In this document: piece after piece, positions 14,221 through 22,537 of the stretch
Numbering within the stretch: position 1 is the first letter of the stretch
How the letters are laid out: the number at the start of each line of letters is the position of its first letter
Assembly: GCA_025936735.1 (NCBI GenBank)
Contig: JAICSU010000007.1
Location: 1-35,932, forward strand
Direction of reading: 5' to 3'
Length of the DNA stretch: 35,932 bases
From: Amnibacterium sp.
GTDB lineage: Bacteria > Actinomycetota > Actinomycetes > Actinomycetales > Microbacteriaceae
Made by a program: the position numbers and the translations under genes
Notes under the pieces: model-generated
The model's input: the letters and a program-made list of their open reading frames with translations, nothing else
The model's database searches: none
Told to the model about the DNA's origin: nothing

Positions 14221-15590
14221 GAGGCGCTCCTTCGAGCGAGGCGGTGGACGGCGCGCTCCGGGATGGGGAGCCAGGCGGGGCGGTTGCGGACCTCGTAGAC
14301 GCACTCGTAGAGCGCCTTGTCGAGCTCGAGGGCGGCGAGCAGGCGGGCGTGCGGCGCCAGCGACGTGCCGAGCCCGGCGGCGTACCCCTCGAGGAACGCC
14401 GAGCGGGCGCTGTCCGCCCAGGCGCGCCCTGAGGGGTCGTCGTCCTCGAGCTCGAGCGTCCCGGCCACGTAGTCGAAGGAGCGGAGCATCCCGGCGACGT
14501 CCCGCAGGGGGGTGTCCGCCTCGCTGCGCTCGGCCATCGGCCGCAGGGGCTCACCCTCGAAGTCGAGCAGCACCCACCCGCGGCCCGGCACGGAGAGCAC
14601 CTGACCGAGGTGGTAGTCGCCGTGGATGCGCTGGAAGGGGGGCCAGTCGTCGGCCTCGGCGGCGGACAGCACCGCGTCGATCCGGTCGGCCGTCGCCGCG
14701 AGGGACGGCAGCGCGCGGACGGCCTGCCGGGCCCGGGAGCGCATCCCGTCGAGCAGGGCGCGCTTCGCGGCCGGATCCGGGGGCAGGGTCGGCAGCGCGG
14801 CCGCGAGCACCTGGTGCACCTCGGCGGTCGCCGCGCCGAGGTCCCGTGCGGGTCCGCCGAAGTCGCGGCCGCCGCGGGCGGCGTCGAGCGCGACGCGCCA
14901 CGCGTCCTCCGTGTCGGCGAGGAACTCCTGCGCGACGGCCAGGTGGCCGCGGGCGCGGCCGTCCGCGCGCCCGGGGTCGGGCCACTCGCCGAGCACCGCA
15001 CCGTACGTGGCGGGCACCCGCGTCGATCCGGCGGCGGCGATGGCGGACTGCAGCACCACGTCGGGGTTCTCGCCGTGGTGCAGGGCGCGGAACACCTTCA
15101 CGATGACGGTGGGGCCGGGACCTCCGTCCTCCGTCGCCGTGGTGACGATCACGGACGTGTTCGACTGCTCGCCCGACAGCACCCGGGCGCCGGTCACCGC
15201 GGGCGGGGGGCCGACCCAGCCGAGGCGCTCGCCGAGCGCGGTCGCCTCGCCGTCCCCGGCCGCCGTGCCGCCGCCGAGCGCGAGCTCGACGAGCGCGGCC
15301 GCCCACGCGCGGTCCCTGGGCCCGTCGACGACGGCGGAGCCGCCGAGGTCGACGGCGTCGGGATGCTCCGGCCGGTCGACCAGCGGCACCTGGTAGAGCG
15401 CGCGGGCGTCGGGGGAGTGGTCCTGCACCAGCAGGGTGCGGGCCTCCGTGCCCGGGACGTGCAGCGGGAAGGAGCCGATCACGGTGAGCCGCGGATCCGG
15501 CGCGTGGTTCGCGAACCAGCGCTGGCGCGCGATCCAGGCGGTGAGCCGTGGCGTCACGACGGAGCCGCCGGCGTCGTCGAGGATCCCCAT
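14217..15590 (-). CDS. Maltokinase-like aminoglycoside-phosphotransferase-fold kinase
   Basis: Resembles maltokinase (Mak/Pep2), which makes maltose 1-phosphate from maltose and ATP for GlgE-dependent alpha-glucan synthesis. Seen in 457 residues: an N-terminal cap domain (LTAWIARQRWFANH near residues 15-28), a Lys in VIVKVFR, the catalytic loop RIHGDYHLGQVL near 320-331, and LLDFEGEP near 342-349. The usual partners treS, glgB and glgE are absent from this neighbourhood. Instead the gene is coupled (TTGA) to an oligopeptidase, so maltose as substrate is likely but not proven. ATG 15590 is leaderless: TAGGTT ends 6 nt upstream. Confidence 0.87.
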   Translation of the reverse strand: MGILDDAGGSVVTPRLTAWIARQRWFANHAPDPRLTVIGSFPLHVPGTEARTLLVQDHSPDARALYQVPLVDRPEHPDAVDLGGSAVVDGPRDRAWAAALVELALGGGTAAGDGEATALGERLGWVGPPPAVTGARVLSGEQSNTSVIVTTATEDGGPGPTVIVKVFRALHHGENPDVVLQSAIAAAGSTRVPATYGAVLGEWPDPGRADGRARGHLAVAQEFLADTEDAWRVALDAARGGRDFGGPARDLGAATAEVHQVLAAALPTLPPDPAAKRALLDGMRSRARQAVRALPSLAATADRIDAVLSAAEADDWPPFQRIHGDYHLGQVLSVPGRGWVLLDFEGEPLRPMAERSEADTPLRDVAGMLRSFDYVAGTLELEDDDPSGRAWADSARSAFLEGYAAGLGTSLAPHARLLAALELDKALYECVYEVRNRPAWLPIPERAVHRLARRSAS

Positions 15591-15596
15591 CCCTGC

Positions 15597-15602
15597 AACC
15601 TA
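15597..15602 (-). promoter_or_regulatory. -10 box of the maltokinase gene (leaderless)
   Basis: TAGGTT on the minus strand, 6 nt before ATG 15590. Confidence 0.55.
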
Positions 15603-15637
15603 CCGACGCCGCTTCCGCGCCCGCTTCGAGACCGCGG

Positions 15638-15754
15638 TCAGGCGGGCTGGTCGGGTTCCGCCCCCGTCTCGACGTCCGCGTCGCCCGGGATCGTGAAGTC
15701 GTGCTCGACCGCGTCCTCGTCGGGGAGGTCCGGATCGCCCTGCCGTGCCGTCAT
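15638..15754 (-). CDS. Small acidic hypothetical protein (38 residues)
   Basis: Begins MTARQGDPDLPDEDAV and ends GAEPDQPA; very acidic, no hydrophobic segment, no family recognised. A longer frame to 15826 exists, but it would read through the hairpin at 15777-15827. ATG 15754 has TACGGT 6 nt upstream (15761-15766, minus strand), the same leaderless layout as its neighbours, which supports a real short gene. Confidence 0.5.
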   Translation of the reverse strand: MTARQGDPDLPDEDAVEHDFTIPGDADVETGAEPDQPA

Positions 15755-15776
15755 GCGTGCACCGTACTCAACGACT

Positions 15777-15827
15777 GTTGCCACTTCCTGCGGGCTTGGC
15801 GCGCCCAAGGCCGCAAGAAGTGGCAAC
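15777..15827. repeat. 51-bp nested inverted repeat (cruciform)
   Basis: Arms of 17 bp (15777-15793 and 15811-15827; GTTGCCACTTC..TGCGG and its complement) with one mismatch. The 17-nt loop contains a second stem, CTTGG/CCAAG. It lies 24 bp after the ligD stop and 22 bp before the small gene. It could terminate ligD or be a REP-like repeat; no T-run on either strand. Confidence 0.7.
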
Positions 15828-15851
15828 CCTCGGGCGGAGGGGCGGGCCGCC

Positions 15852-18290
15852 TCAGCCCTCGCGGACCACGTCAGCGGGGCGCTTGTCGGGACGCCATCCG
15901 CGCCAGCTCGGCTGCCGGAGCCGGCCGGTGGCCGTCCACTCGGCGAAGCGCACCTCGCCGACGAGGTCGGGGGTCACCCAGTGCGCGTCCCTGGCGTCGG
16001 GCCGGGGCACGTCGAGGAACGGCGACGTCGCGCGCTCGCGCCGAGCGAGCCGCGCCCCGACGCGTTCGAGGTCCTCATCGGTGAACCCGGTGCCCACCTT
16101 GCCGACGTAGGCGAGGCCCTGTCCGGTGGGCACGCCGAGCAGCAGGGCGCCCACGCCTCCCTCCCGGCGTCCGTTACCGGGCTTCCAGCCGCCGATGACG
16201 ACCTCCTGGGCCCGCTCGTGCTTCAGCTTCAGCCAGTCGCCGCTCCGCGAGCCGCGCAGGTAGGGCCCGTCGCTCCGCTTCGCGACGACGCCCTCGAGGC
16301 CGAGGCGGCGGCTCGTCGCCATGGCGTTGTCGACCGCCGGGCCGAGGTCGTCCCCGGTGGCGTCCGCCACGACGGGCGGCACCTCGATCGGACCTGCGCG
16401 GGTGACGAGCCGCTCGAGGAGCGCGCGCCGCTCCCGGTACGGCCGGTCGACGAGCCCCGCCCCGTCGAGCTCGAGCAGGTCGAACAGGAACAGGTGCACC
16501 GGCGCCGTGCGGCGCACCCGTTCGACGTCGCCCGGCCGGGTGAGGCCGAACCGCTGCTGGAGGAGGGCGAAGCTCGGCCGTCCCTGCCCGTCGAGAGCGA
16601 CGATCTCACCGTCGAGCACCGCGGACTCGGCCTCGATCGCCCCGGCGAGCGCGGCGAGCTCGGGGTAGGTGGCCGTCAGGTCGAGCTCGTTCCGGCTCGT
16701 GAGCACGACCCCCTCCGAGGTGACCTCGGCGATCGCGCGGACGCCGTCCCACTTCATCTCCAGCGACCAGGCCTCGGCGGGGCTCGGCCGGCCGTTCGCC
16801 GTCGCGAGCATCGGCTTCACCGGACGGGGGAGCGGATCGCCGGCGGGACGGTGCTTCGCGTCGACCTTCGTGGTCAGGGCCATCCGGTGGATCAGCCACT
16901 GCTCGCCCGCATGCTCACCGCCCGGATCCGCGGCTGCGTTCGCACCGGCCCGGCCCTCGCCGGTCCGCAGCAGGGCGACCCGCACCGGCTCCCCGCCGAG
17001 GCCGCCGCCCGCGCGGCCGGTGAGGGTGGCGATGACCTCGTCGTCCCGCCACTTCTCGGCCGTGTACGTGCCCGAGTCCCAGATCGTGACCGTTCCGCCC
17101 CCGTACTCGCCCTTCGGGATTTCACCCTCGAACGCGGCATACGCGAGCGGGTGGTCCTCGGTGTGCACGGCGAGGTGGTTGCGCTCCCCGAGGCCCGGCA
17201 CCCCGCGGGGAAGCGCCCAGGAGACGAGCACCCCGTCCCGCTCGAGCCGGAAGTCCCAGTGCAGCCGCCGCGCGTGGTGCTCCTGGATCACGAACGCGTC
17301 GCCGGCGCCGACGGTCGGCGGCTCCACCCCGACGCCCGGTTCCGGGGTCCGTCCGGGTTCCCGCATCGCCCGGTACCGCGCGAGCCGGTCCTCCGGTAGC
17401 CGGAGGGGGGCGAGCGGATCCGCGCCGTTCCGCAGCCGCTCGAGCACCTCCTCCGGGGTGAGCTGGGCGAGCGCGGGATCGTCGAGCTCGTCCCAGGTCC
17501 GCGGCGCCGCGGCCATCGGCGTGAGCGTGCCGCGCAGGGAGTACGGCACGAGCGTCGTCTTCGCCGCCCGGTTCTGGCTCCAGTCGACGAGCACCCGCCC
17601 GGTGCGGAGCGCCCTCTTCATGTCGGAGACGACGAGGTCCGGATGGTCGGCCTCGAGCGCGCGCGCGAGCTCGTGCGCCACCTCGGTCACCTGGTCGGAG
17701 GTCCACGTGCCGTCGAGGGCGGCGTAGAGGTGGATGCCCTTCGAGCCGCTCGTCACCGGCATCGCCGCGAGGCCCATGTGCGTGAGGATCGGGCGGGCCA
17801 GCCGGGCCACCTCCGCGCAGTCCCGGAGCCCGGCGCCCTCGCCCGGGTCCAGGTCGAGCACCAGCCGGTCGGGGTGCCCCGGCGTGCCGTCCGGTTCGAA
17901 CCGCCACTGCGGCACGTGGATCTCGAGCGTCGCCTGCTGGGCCAGCCACGTGAGCGTCGCCCGGTCCTCGATCAGCGGGTAGACGTTGCCGCGCGACTCC
18001 CCGGGGATCCGCCTGCGCTCGATCCACTCGGGCGCGTGCGTCTCCAGATTCTTCGCGAAGAACACCTCGCCGGGGGCCTCCGCGGTGCCGACCCCGTCCG
18101 GCCAGCGCTTGCGCGTCACGGGGCGCCCGGCGGCGAGCGGGATCAGCGCCGGGGCCGCCTCCGCGTAGTACGCGAGCACGTCCCCCTTCGTGAAGCCGGT
18201 GGCCGGGTAGAGCACCTTGTCGAGGCGCGACAGCGTCACCCTGCGCCCGTCGACGTCCACGACCCGGCGCTCCGCATCTTTTCCGGCCAT
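15852..18290 (-). CDS. ligD: ATP-dependent DNA ligase LigD (polymerase-phosphoesterase-ligase)
   Basis: Main enzyme of bacterial non-homologous end joining: fills, trims and seals double-strand breaks held by Ku. 812 residues in the mycobacterial order. Polymerase domain ~1-290 with D146, D148 (LDLDPG), H187 (SGSKGIHLY) and D236 (VLVDWSQN). 3'-phosphoesterase ~330-480 with H338, H344 and D346 (HHARRLHWDFRLE) and the PKGEYGGG loop. Ligase ~495-812 with the adenylated K513 (MKWDGVR), LDGEIVALD, EGVVAKR and WLKLK. All catalytic sets are intact. ATG 18290 has CACGCT 6 nt upstream and no Shine-Dalgarno, so it is probably leaderless. Divergent from ku with 112 bp between the starts. Confidence 0.97.
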   Translation of the reverse strand: MAGKDAERRVVDVDGRRVTLSRLDKVLYPATGFTKGDVLAYYAEAAPALIPLAAGRPVTRKRWPDGVGTAEAPGEVFFAKNLETHAPEWIERRRIPGESRGNVYPLIEDRATLTWLAQQATLEIHVPQWRFEPDGTPGHPDRLVLDLDPGEGAGLRDCAEVARLARPILTHMGLAAMPVTSGSKGIHLYAALDGTWTSDQVTEVAHELARALEADHPDLVVSDMKRALRTGRVLVDWSQNRAAKTTLVPYSLRGTLTPMAAAPRTWDELDDPALAQLTPEEVLERLRNGADPLAPLRLPEDRLARYRAMREPGRTPEPGVGVEPPTVGAGDAFVIQEHHARRLHWDFRLERDGVLVSWALPRGVPGLGERNHLAVHTEDHPLAYAAFEGEIPKGEYGGGTVTIWDSGTYTAEKWRDDEVIATLTGRAGGGLGGEPVRVALLRTGEGRAGANAAADPGGEHAGEQWLIHRMALTTKVDAKHRPAGDPLPRPVKPMLATANGRPSPAEAWSLEMKWDGVRAIAEVTSEGVVLTSRNELDLTATYPELAALAGAIEAESAVLDGEIVALDGQGRPSFALLQQRFGLTRPGDVERVRRTAPVHLFLFDLLELDGAGLVDRPYRERRALLERLVTRAGPIEVPPVVADATGDDLGPAVDNAMATSRRLGLEGVVAKRSDGPYLRGSRSGDWLKLKHERAQEVVIGGWKPGNGRREGGVGALLLGVPTGQGLAYVGKVGTGFTDEDLERVGARLARRERATSPFLDVPRPDARDAHWVTPDLVGEVRFAEWTATGRLRQPSWRGWRPDKRPADVVREG

Positions 18291-18402
18291 GGGGTGAGCG
18301 TGGCCTGGAAGCCTCCTGAATTGCTGAAGGGACCTGCGGGAACACCGGGGAACGGGCCATACTGGCCCTCCACCAGGCGATACCCATCTTGGAGGCGGTC
18401 TC
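18291..18402. promoter_or_regulatory. Divergent ligD/ku promoter region
   Basis: Holds CACGCT (18297-18302, minus strand), 6 nt before the ligD start, and the ku Shine-Dalgarno GGAGG (18391-18395). CATACT at 18358-18363 is a possible ku -10. No LexA-like or PafBC-like (TTGTCRGTG) site is seen. Confidence 0.4.
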
Positions 18403-19251
18403 GTGCGCAGCATCTGGCGCGGTGCCATCACGTTCGGCCTCGTGAACGTGCCCGTGAAGCTCTACGCGGCGACCGAGGATCACGACCTCTCGCTGCACCA
18501 GGTCCACGACGCCGACGGCGGGCGGATCCGCTACCAGCGGCGCTGCGAGGTCTGCGGCCGGATCGTGGACTACGAGCACATCGACCGCGCCTACGACGCC
18601 GGGGACCGCACCGTCGTGATCACCGACGAGGACCTGAAGTCGCTGCCCGTCGAGCGGAGCCGGGAGATCGACGTCGTCGAGTTCGTGCCGTCGGAGCAGG
18701 TCGACACGATCCGGCTCGACAAGAACTACTTCCTCGAGCCCGACTCGAAGAGCCCCCGCTCCTACATGCTGCTGAAGCGGGTGCTCGAGAAGGCCGACCG
18801 GATCGCGATCGTGCAGTTCACGCTCCGGCAGAAGACCCGGCTCGGCGCACTGCGGGTGCACGGCGACGTGCTGCTGCTCCAGTCCCTGCTGTGGGACGAC
18901 GAGGTGCGGCAGGCCGAGTTCCCGTCGCTGAAGACCGACATCCGCATCCAGCAGCGGGAGCTCGAGATGGCGGAGGCGCTCGTGCGCAGCTTCGAGTCCG
19001 ACTTCTCGCCCGCCGACTACACGGACGAGTACCAGGTGCAGCTGAAGAAGCTCGTCGACGCGAAGCTCGCGCACGGCGAGTCGGTCGACACGGAGGCGAC
19101 GTTCGGCGAGCAGCCGGAGGGCAAGGGCGACGGGGAGGTCATCGATCTCATGGAGGCGCTGCGGCGGTCGGTCGCGGCGAACCGGGAGGCCTCCGAGCAG
19201 CGCGCGTCGTCCTCGCAGCGGAAGAGGACCCCGGCCAAGCGCGGAGCGTGA
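18403..19251 (+). CDS. ku: Ku DNA end-binding protein
   Basis: Homodimeric ring that threads onto broken DNA ends and recruits LigD. Seen in 282 residues: N-terminal SIWRGAITFGLVNVPVKLY, the beta-barrel core including CEVCG (a zinc-knuckle-like pair), DKNYFLEPD, and WDDEVR in the bridge. The LigD-interacting C-terminal core reaches about residue 250, followed by a short Lys/Arg-rich tail (SSQRKRTPAKRGA). GTG 18403 follows GGAGG by 7 nt. Its stop overlaps the next gene's start (TGATG). Confidence 0.97.
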   Translation: MRSIWRGAITFGLVNVPVKLYAATEDHDLSLHQVHDADGGRIRYQRRCEVCGRIVDYEHIDRAYDAGDRTVVITDEDLKSLPVERSREIDVVEFVPSEQVDTIRLDKNYFLEPDSKSPRSYMLLKRVLEKADRIAIVQFTLRQKTRLGALRVHGDVLLLQSLLWDDEVRQAEFPSLKTDIRIQQRELEMAEALVRSFESDFSPADYTDEYQVQLKKLVDAKLAHGESVDTEATFGEQPEGKGDGEVIDLMEALRRSVAANREASEQRASSSQRKRTPAKRGA

Positions 19252-19739
19252 TGGGGGAGCAGCAGCGCTACCAGGTCCGGTTCGACTGGGGCGTCGGCGG
19301 CGCGGCCGCGGTCGCGGCGGACGCGGACGTGCTCGTCTGGATCGACGCCATCGAGCCGCGACCCGCGCCGCTCGACGCGCTGCCGGCGGGGCCCGCGGTG
19401 GTGGAGACCGGCCTCGCCGGCGCCGTCGCCACCGGGCAGTGGATCCTCGACCTGCAGGAGGCCAGGCAGCGCCGCACCACCGTCGCCCTCGTCGCGGCCG
19501 GGGCCGACCGCGGGTCCGGGCTGCGGTTCGCGGCCGAGGACCTGCTCGCCGCGGGCGCGGTGGCGGATGCGCTCGAGGCGCGGGGGATCGACGCCATGAG
19601 CCCCGAGGCCGCCGTCGCGGACGCGGCCTACCGCACGCTCGGGCGGGCGGCCTCGTCCCTGTTCGCCGCGGTCAGCGGGACCGGCGAGCCGAACCGGAGC
19701 GCCCCGGTCGTGCGCAGGGCGCATCCCGAGCTGCGCTGA
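19251..19739 (+). CDS. ComB-like (2-phosphosulfolactate phosphatase-like) protein
   Basis: 162 residues. The N-terminus YQVRFDWGVGGA and the C-terminal LRFAAEDLLAAGAVADALEARG and MSPEAA patterns resemble actinobacterial proteins annotated as 2-phosphosulfolactate phosphatase (ComB). It is ~80 residues shorter than typical ComB, and the region after the first strand (VDVLxFTT in the family) is replaced by WIDAIEPRP. It is therefore probably a divergent paralogue without coenzyme M chemistry. ATG 19251 overlaps the ku stop by 1 nt, so it is co-translated with ku; a link to end joining is speculation. Confidence 0.6.
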   Translation: MGEQQRYQVRFDWGVGGAAAVAADADVLVWIDAIEPRPAPLDALPAGPAVVETGLAGAVATGQWILDLQEARQRRTTVALVAAGADRGSGLRFAAEDLLAAGAVADALEARGIDAMSPEAAVADAAYRTLGRAASSLFAAVSGTGEPNRSAPVVRRAHPELR

Positions 19740-19740
19740 G

Positions 19741-20229
19741 TCACCACCGGCGCAGCAGCGTCGGCAGGGCCAGCCAGAGGGCGCCGATCATCACGAACAT
19801 GACCACGCCGGCGGCGACGCCGGCCGTCGGCCCGGCCGCGACGGAGAACACCAGCACGGCGACGCCGACGATGGCGAGGCCCGCGACGGCGAGGGCGATG
19901 CGGAGGATCCGGTCGGTCCACCGCACCAGCACGTCCATCCGGTGCTGCCGGAACAGGCCCCGGTGCAGCGCGACGGGGGCGAGCACGAGCACGGTGGCGA
20001 ACGCCGCGAGCGACACGGTGACGAGGTAGACGGCCACCTCGGCGTCGTCGAGCTTCGCGAACGTCTGCTGGAACGCGACCGTCAGGAGGAAGCCCGTGAG
20101 GATCTGGGTGCCGGTCTCCAGCACCCGCAGCTCCTGCAGGAGGCCGTTCCAGTTGCGGTCGAGCCGCTGCGCCGGGGTCTCGTCCCGGCCGTCGTCCGGA
20201 TCCGCATCGCGCCGGTCGTCGCCCGCCAT
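19741..20229 (-). CDS. DUF6328 family membrane protein
   Basis: 162 residues; the N-terminal soluble part (~40 residues, rich in Asp and Arg) is followed by LLQELRVLETGTQILTGFLLTVAF, the signature stretch of DUF6328. About four hydrophobic helices follow (near 45-65, 74-96, 107-130 and 135-157). Function unknown. ATG 20229 has TACAGT (20238-20243, minus strand) 8 nt upstream and no Shine-Dalgarno. Convergent with the ComB-like gene, 1 bp between stops. Confidence 0.85.
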   Translation of the reverse strand: MAGDDRRDADPDDGRDETPAQRLDRNWNGLLQELRVLETGTQILTGFLLTVAFQQTFAKLDDAEVAVYLVTVSLAAFATVLVLAPVALHRGLFRQHRMDVLVRWTDRILRIALAVAGLAIVGVAVLVFSVAAGPTAGVAAGVVMFVMIGALWLALPTLLRRW

Positions 20230-20325
20230 GCCACCGCACTGTAACCAGGCGGCGTGCCTGGCGCGTGGGACCCCGGCCGGTGCCGGCCGCGTCGTTTCCC
20301 CAGCGGGCGGTGGGATCATCCGCGG

Positions 20326-20763
20326 ATGACCAGCGAACCGGTCGACCTGCAGGCCCGACGCCTGTTCAAGGCCGCTCGCCGCGGGGAGCACGTGTGGCCG
20401 CTCGCGGCGGTCGTCGCGCTGCTCTACGTCCTCTCCACCTGCTGGTCGGTCACCCGCGCCCTCGACGGCGTCGGCCCGCTCGTGACCGTGCATGCGCACC
20501 CGACGATCTGGGTGCCTGCGGGCCTCGTGGCGCTCGCGGTGGCCGCGCAGGTGCTCGCCCGCGTCGCGGAGGAGGCGGGCGCGTCGCCCTTCTGGTGGCC
20601 TCGGCAGGCGAGGCGGGTGCTCGTCGGCCTCGCCTTCGGCCTGCCGGTGCTGCTCAGCGCCGTGCAGCCGGCGCTCGTCCTCATGCAGATCGACGCGGGC
20701 ACGGCGCAGCCCGCGCCCATCGCCGGCTGGCTGATCGGGGTGACCGCCTCGATCGGCGCGTGA
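20326..20763 (+). CDS. Hypothetical integral membrane protein
   Basis: 145 residues with about four hydrophobic segments (near 24-44, 61-80, 95-122 and 130-145), and a short charged N-terminus. No family recognised. The codons keep a strong third-position GC bias. ATG 20326 has GATCAT 6 nt upstream as a possible -10; a longer frame from 20254 lacks support. It is divergent from DUF6328 and convergent with the SDR gene. Confidence 0.7.
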   Translation: MTSEPVDLQARRLFKAARRGEHVWPLAAVVALLYVLSTCWSVTRALDGVGPLVTVHAHPTIWVPAGLVALAVAAQVLARVAEEAGASPFWWPRQARRVLVGLAFGLPVLLSAVQPALVLMQIDAGTAQPAPIAGWLIGVTASIGA

Positions 20764-20773
20764 CCGTCCTCGC

Positions 20774-21571
20774 TCAGATGCTCCCGACGCTGCCCGCGTC
20801 GACGCGGTAGTTGGCGCCGTTGACGAACGAGGCCCCCGCCGACACGAGGAAGGCGATCACGGCGGCGACCTCGTCGGGGTCGCCCCTGCGCTTGATCGCC
20901 ATGAAGGGGCGCTTCTCGGTGACCATCTGCTCCACCGCCTCGTCGAACGAGATGCCCTGCTCGGCCGAGGCCTTCGTCATCATCGCGTCCGTCATCGGCG
21001 TCGCGATGAACGCCGGCGAGACCGCGTTCACGGTCAGGCCCTCCTCGGCGTAGGGGCGGGAGAGCCCCTTCATCAGCGCGAGCACGCCGGCCTTCGCGGA
21101 GCAGTAGGGGATCTCGTCGGCGTACGGCTGGACCCCGTCCTCGCTGGCGAGGAACACGAGCCGGCCCCAGCCCCGGCGCAGGTGGGGCAGGAAGGTGCGG
21201 GCGATGCGCACCGGTCCCATCAGGTCGACCTCGAGGGTGTGCGTCCAGCCCTCGTCGTCGATCTCGTCGAAGGCGCCCTGGGCGCCCGTGATGCCGGACG
21301 CCTGCACGAGGATGTCGACCTGCCCGACCTCCCGCTCGATCCGCTCGCGCAGCGCGACGAGGTCGTCGAGCCGCGTCACGTCCGCCGCGAACGCGAACAG
21401 GCGGCCGTCCGCCGCCCCGAGCCTCGCGGCGGAGTCGTCCAGCCGGGCCTGGTCGATGTCCGACACGACGACGGTCGCGCCCTCGTCGAGCAGCCGCCTC
21501 GCCGTGTGCCAGCCGATGCCGGAGTCCCCGCCGAACACGAGCGCGGTCTTCCCTGCGATGCCCAGATCCAT
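20774..21571 (-). CDS. SDR family NAD(P)-dependent oxidoreductase
   Basis: Classical short-chain dehydrogenase, 265 residues, Rossmann fold. Seen: cofactor loop GGDSGIG near residues 14-20 (Gly in place of the usual first Thr), D in VVSDID suggesting NAD+ preference, QASG in place of the usual NNAG, a Ser in FLASEDG, and the YCSAK catalytic Tyr/Lys. Substrate unknown. ATG 21571 is leaderless: TAGGGT (21579-21584, minus strand) ends 7 nt upstream. It is divergent from the SMP-30 lactonase, and pairs of this kind often serve sugar oxidation (dehydrogenase then lactonase); that pathway is inferred. Confidence 0.92.
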   Translation of the reverse strand: MDLGIAGKTALVFGGDSGIGWHTARRLLDEGATVVVSDIDQARLDDSAARLGAADGRLFAFAADVTRLDDLVALRERIEREVGQVDILVQASGITGAQGAFDEIDDEGWTHTLEVDLMGPVRIARTFLPHLRRGWGRLVFLASEDGVQPYADEIPYCSAKAGVLALMKGLSRPYAEEGLTVNAVSPAFIATPMTDAMMTKASAEQGISFDEAVEQMVTEKRPFMAIKRRGDPDEVAAVIAFLVSAGASFVNGANYRVDAGSVGSI

Positions 21572-21664
21572 GCGATCGACCCTAGGAAGGTCACCTGACA
21601 CCGCGCAGACCGTGATCGGCTCCTTCCCAGCGCGCGCTCGGACGGCGGGGCCTTCACTTGAGCC

Positions 21665-22537
21665 GTGGCGAGCGCGGTGCGAGGCGAGGCCCGGGTCTTC
21701 CGGGGGTCGGGTGCGATGCTGGCGGAGACGCCGTTCTTCGACGACGGGGCGTTGCACTGGATGGACGTGCCGAGCGGGCGTCTGCACATCTCGCCGGAGG
21801 ACGCGCCGGCCGACGGGTCCGGCGACCGGGTGCTGTCGTTGCCGGCCCCGGTCCCCTGCCTCCAGCCCGCCGAGGGCGGCGGCTGGGTGGCCGCGCTCCG
21901 CGACCGCGTCGTGCGGATCGGCGCCGACGGCCGGGTCGGCCAGGAGCTGGCGCGACTCGATCTCGCGCACGACTCGATGCGATTGAACGAGGGGAAGGTG
22001 GATCCGCAGGGCCGCCTCTTCCTCGGCGGCATGGACAAGCAGCGCCCCGACGCGGACTGGTACCGGGTGGGGGCGTCCGGCAGCGAGGTGTCCCTCCGCG
22101 GCTTCTCGATCACCAACGGCCTGGAGTGGTCGCTCGACGAGCGCACCGTCTACCTCGCCGACACCGCCGTGAAGACGCTCTACCGCGCGCCCTGGCATCC
22201 GGAGACGGGTCCCGGGGACCTCGCCGTCCATCACGCCGGCGCCGCTGTGGACGGTGCCGCCCTCGACGAGGAGGGGTGCCTCTGGACCGCCGTCAACGGC
22301 GAGGGCCTCGTGCTGCGGCTCGATCCGGACGGGCAGGAGCTCGAACGGGTCGCCGTTCCCGCCCCCGGGGTGACGGGCGTGTGCTTCGGTGGCGCGTCCG
22401 GCTCCACCCTGTTCGTGTGCTCCGGCACCGAAGGGATGTCCGAGCAGCAGGTCTGGGCGGCCCCGCTGTCCGGCGCCGTCTTCGCGATCGAGACCGCCGT
22501 GCACGGCCGGCCGCTGCGCCGCTTCCGGGCGGCATGA
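21665..22537 (+). CDS. SMP-30/gluconolactonase family protein
   Basis: Six-bladed propeller lactonase, 290 residues; opens sugar lactones with one divalent metal. Seen: the metal Glu in LAETPFF near residue 21, Asn in ITNGLEWS followed by the typical YLADT, and the Asp in VDGAALDEEG. The start GTG 21665 has no Shine-Dalgarno and a weak TTCACT 6 nt upstream; ATG 21717 is an alternative but would cut into the first strand. The PrsW gene overlaps its stop by 4 bp (ATGA). Confidence 0.88.
   Translation: MASAVRGEARVFRGSGAMLAETPFFDDGALHWMDVPSGRLHISPEDAPADGSGDRVLSLPAPVPCLQPAEGGGWVAALRDRVVRIGADGRVGQELARLDLAHDSMRLNEGKVDPQGRLFLGGMDKQRPDADWYRVGASGSEVSLRGFSITNGLEWSLDERTVYLADTAVKTLYRAPWHPETGPGDLAVHHAGAAVDGAALDEEGCLWTAVNGEGLVLRLDPDGQELERVAVPAPGVTGVCFGGASGSTLFVCSGTEGMSEQQVWAAPLSGAVFAIETAVHGRPLRRFRAA

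Noticed and set aside
14221-14304. N-terminal extension of the S9 peptidase to 14304
   Set aside because: It lies within the maltokinase coding sequence; TTG 14220 has a Shine-Dalgarno and the typical TTGA coupling.
15638-15826. 62-residue version of the small protein
   Set aside because: Its extra N-terminus reads through the cruciform arm; the shorter form has a well-placed -10 box before its ATG.
18291-18402. SOS or PafBC box controlling ligD/ku
   Set aside because: Neither a LexA palindrome nor TTGTCRGTG followed by TAnnnT was found between the two starts.
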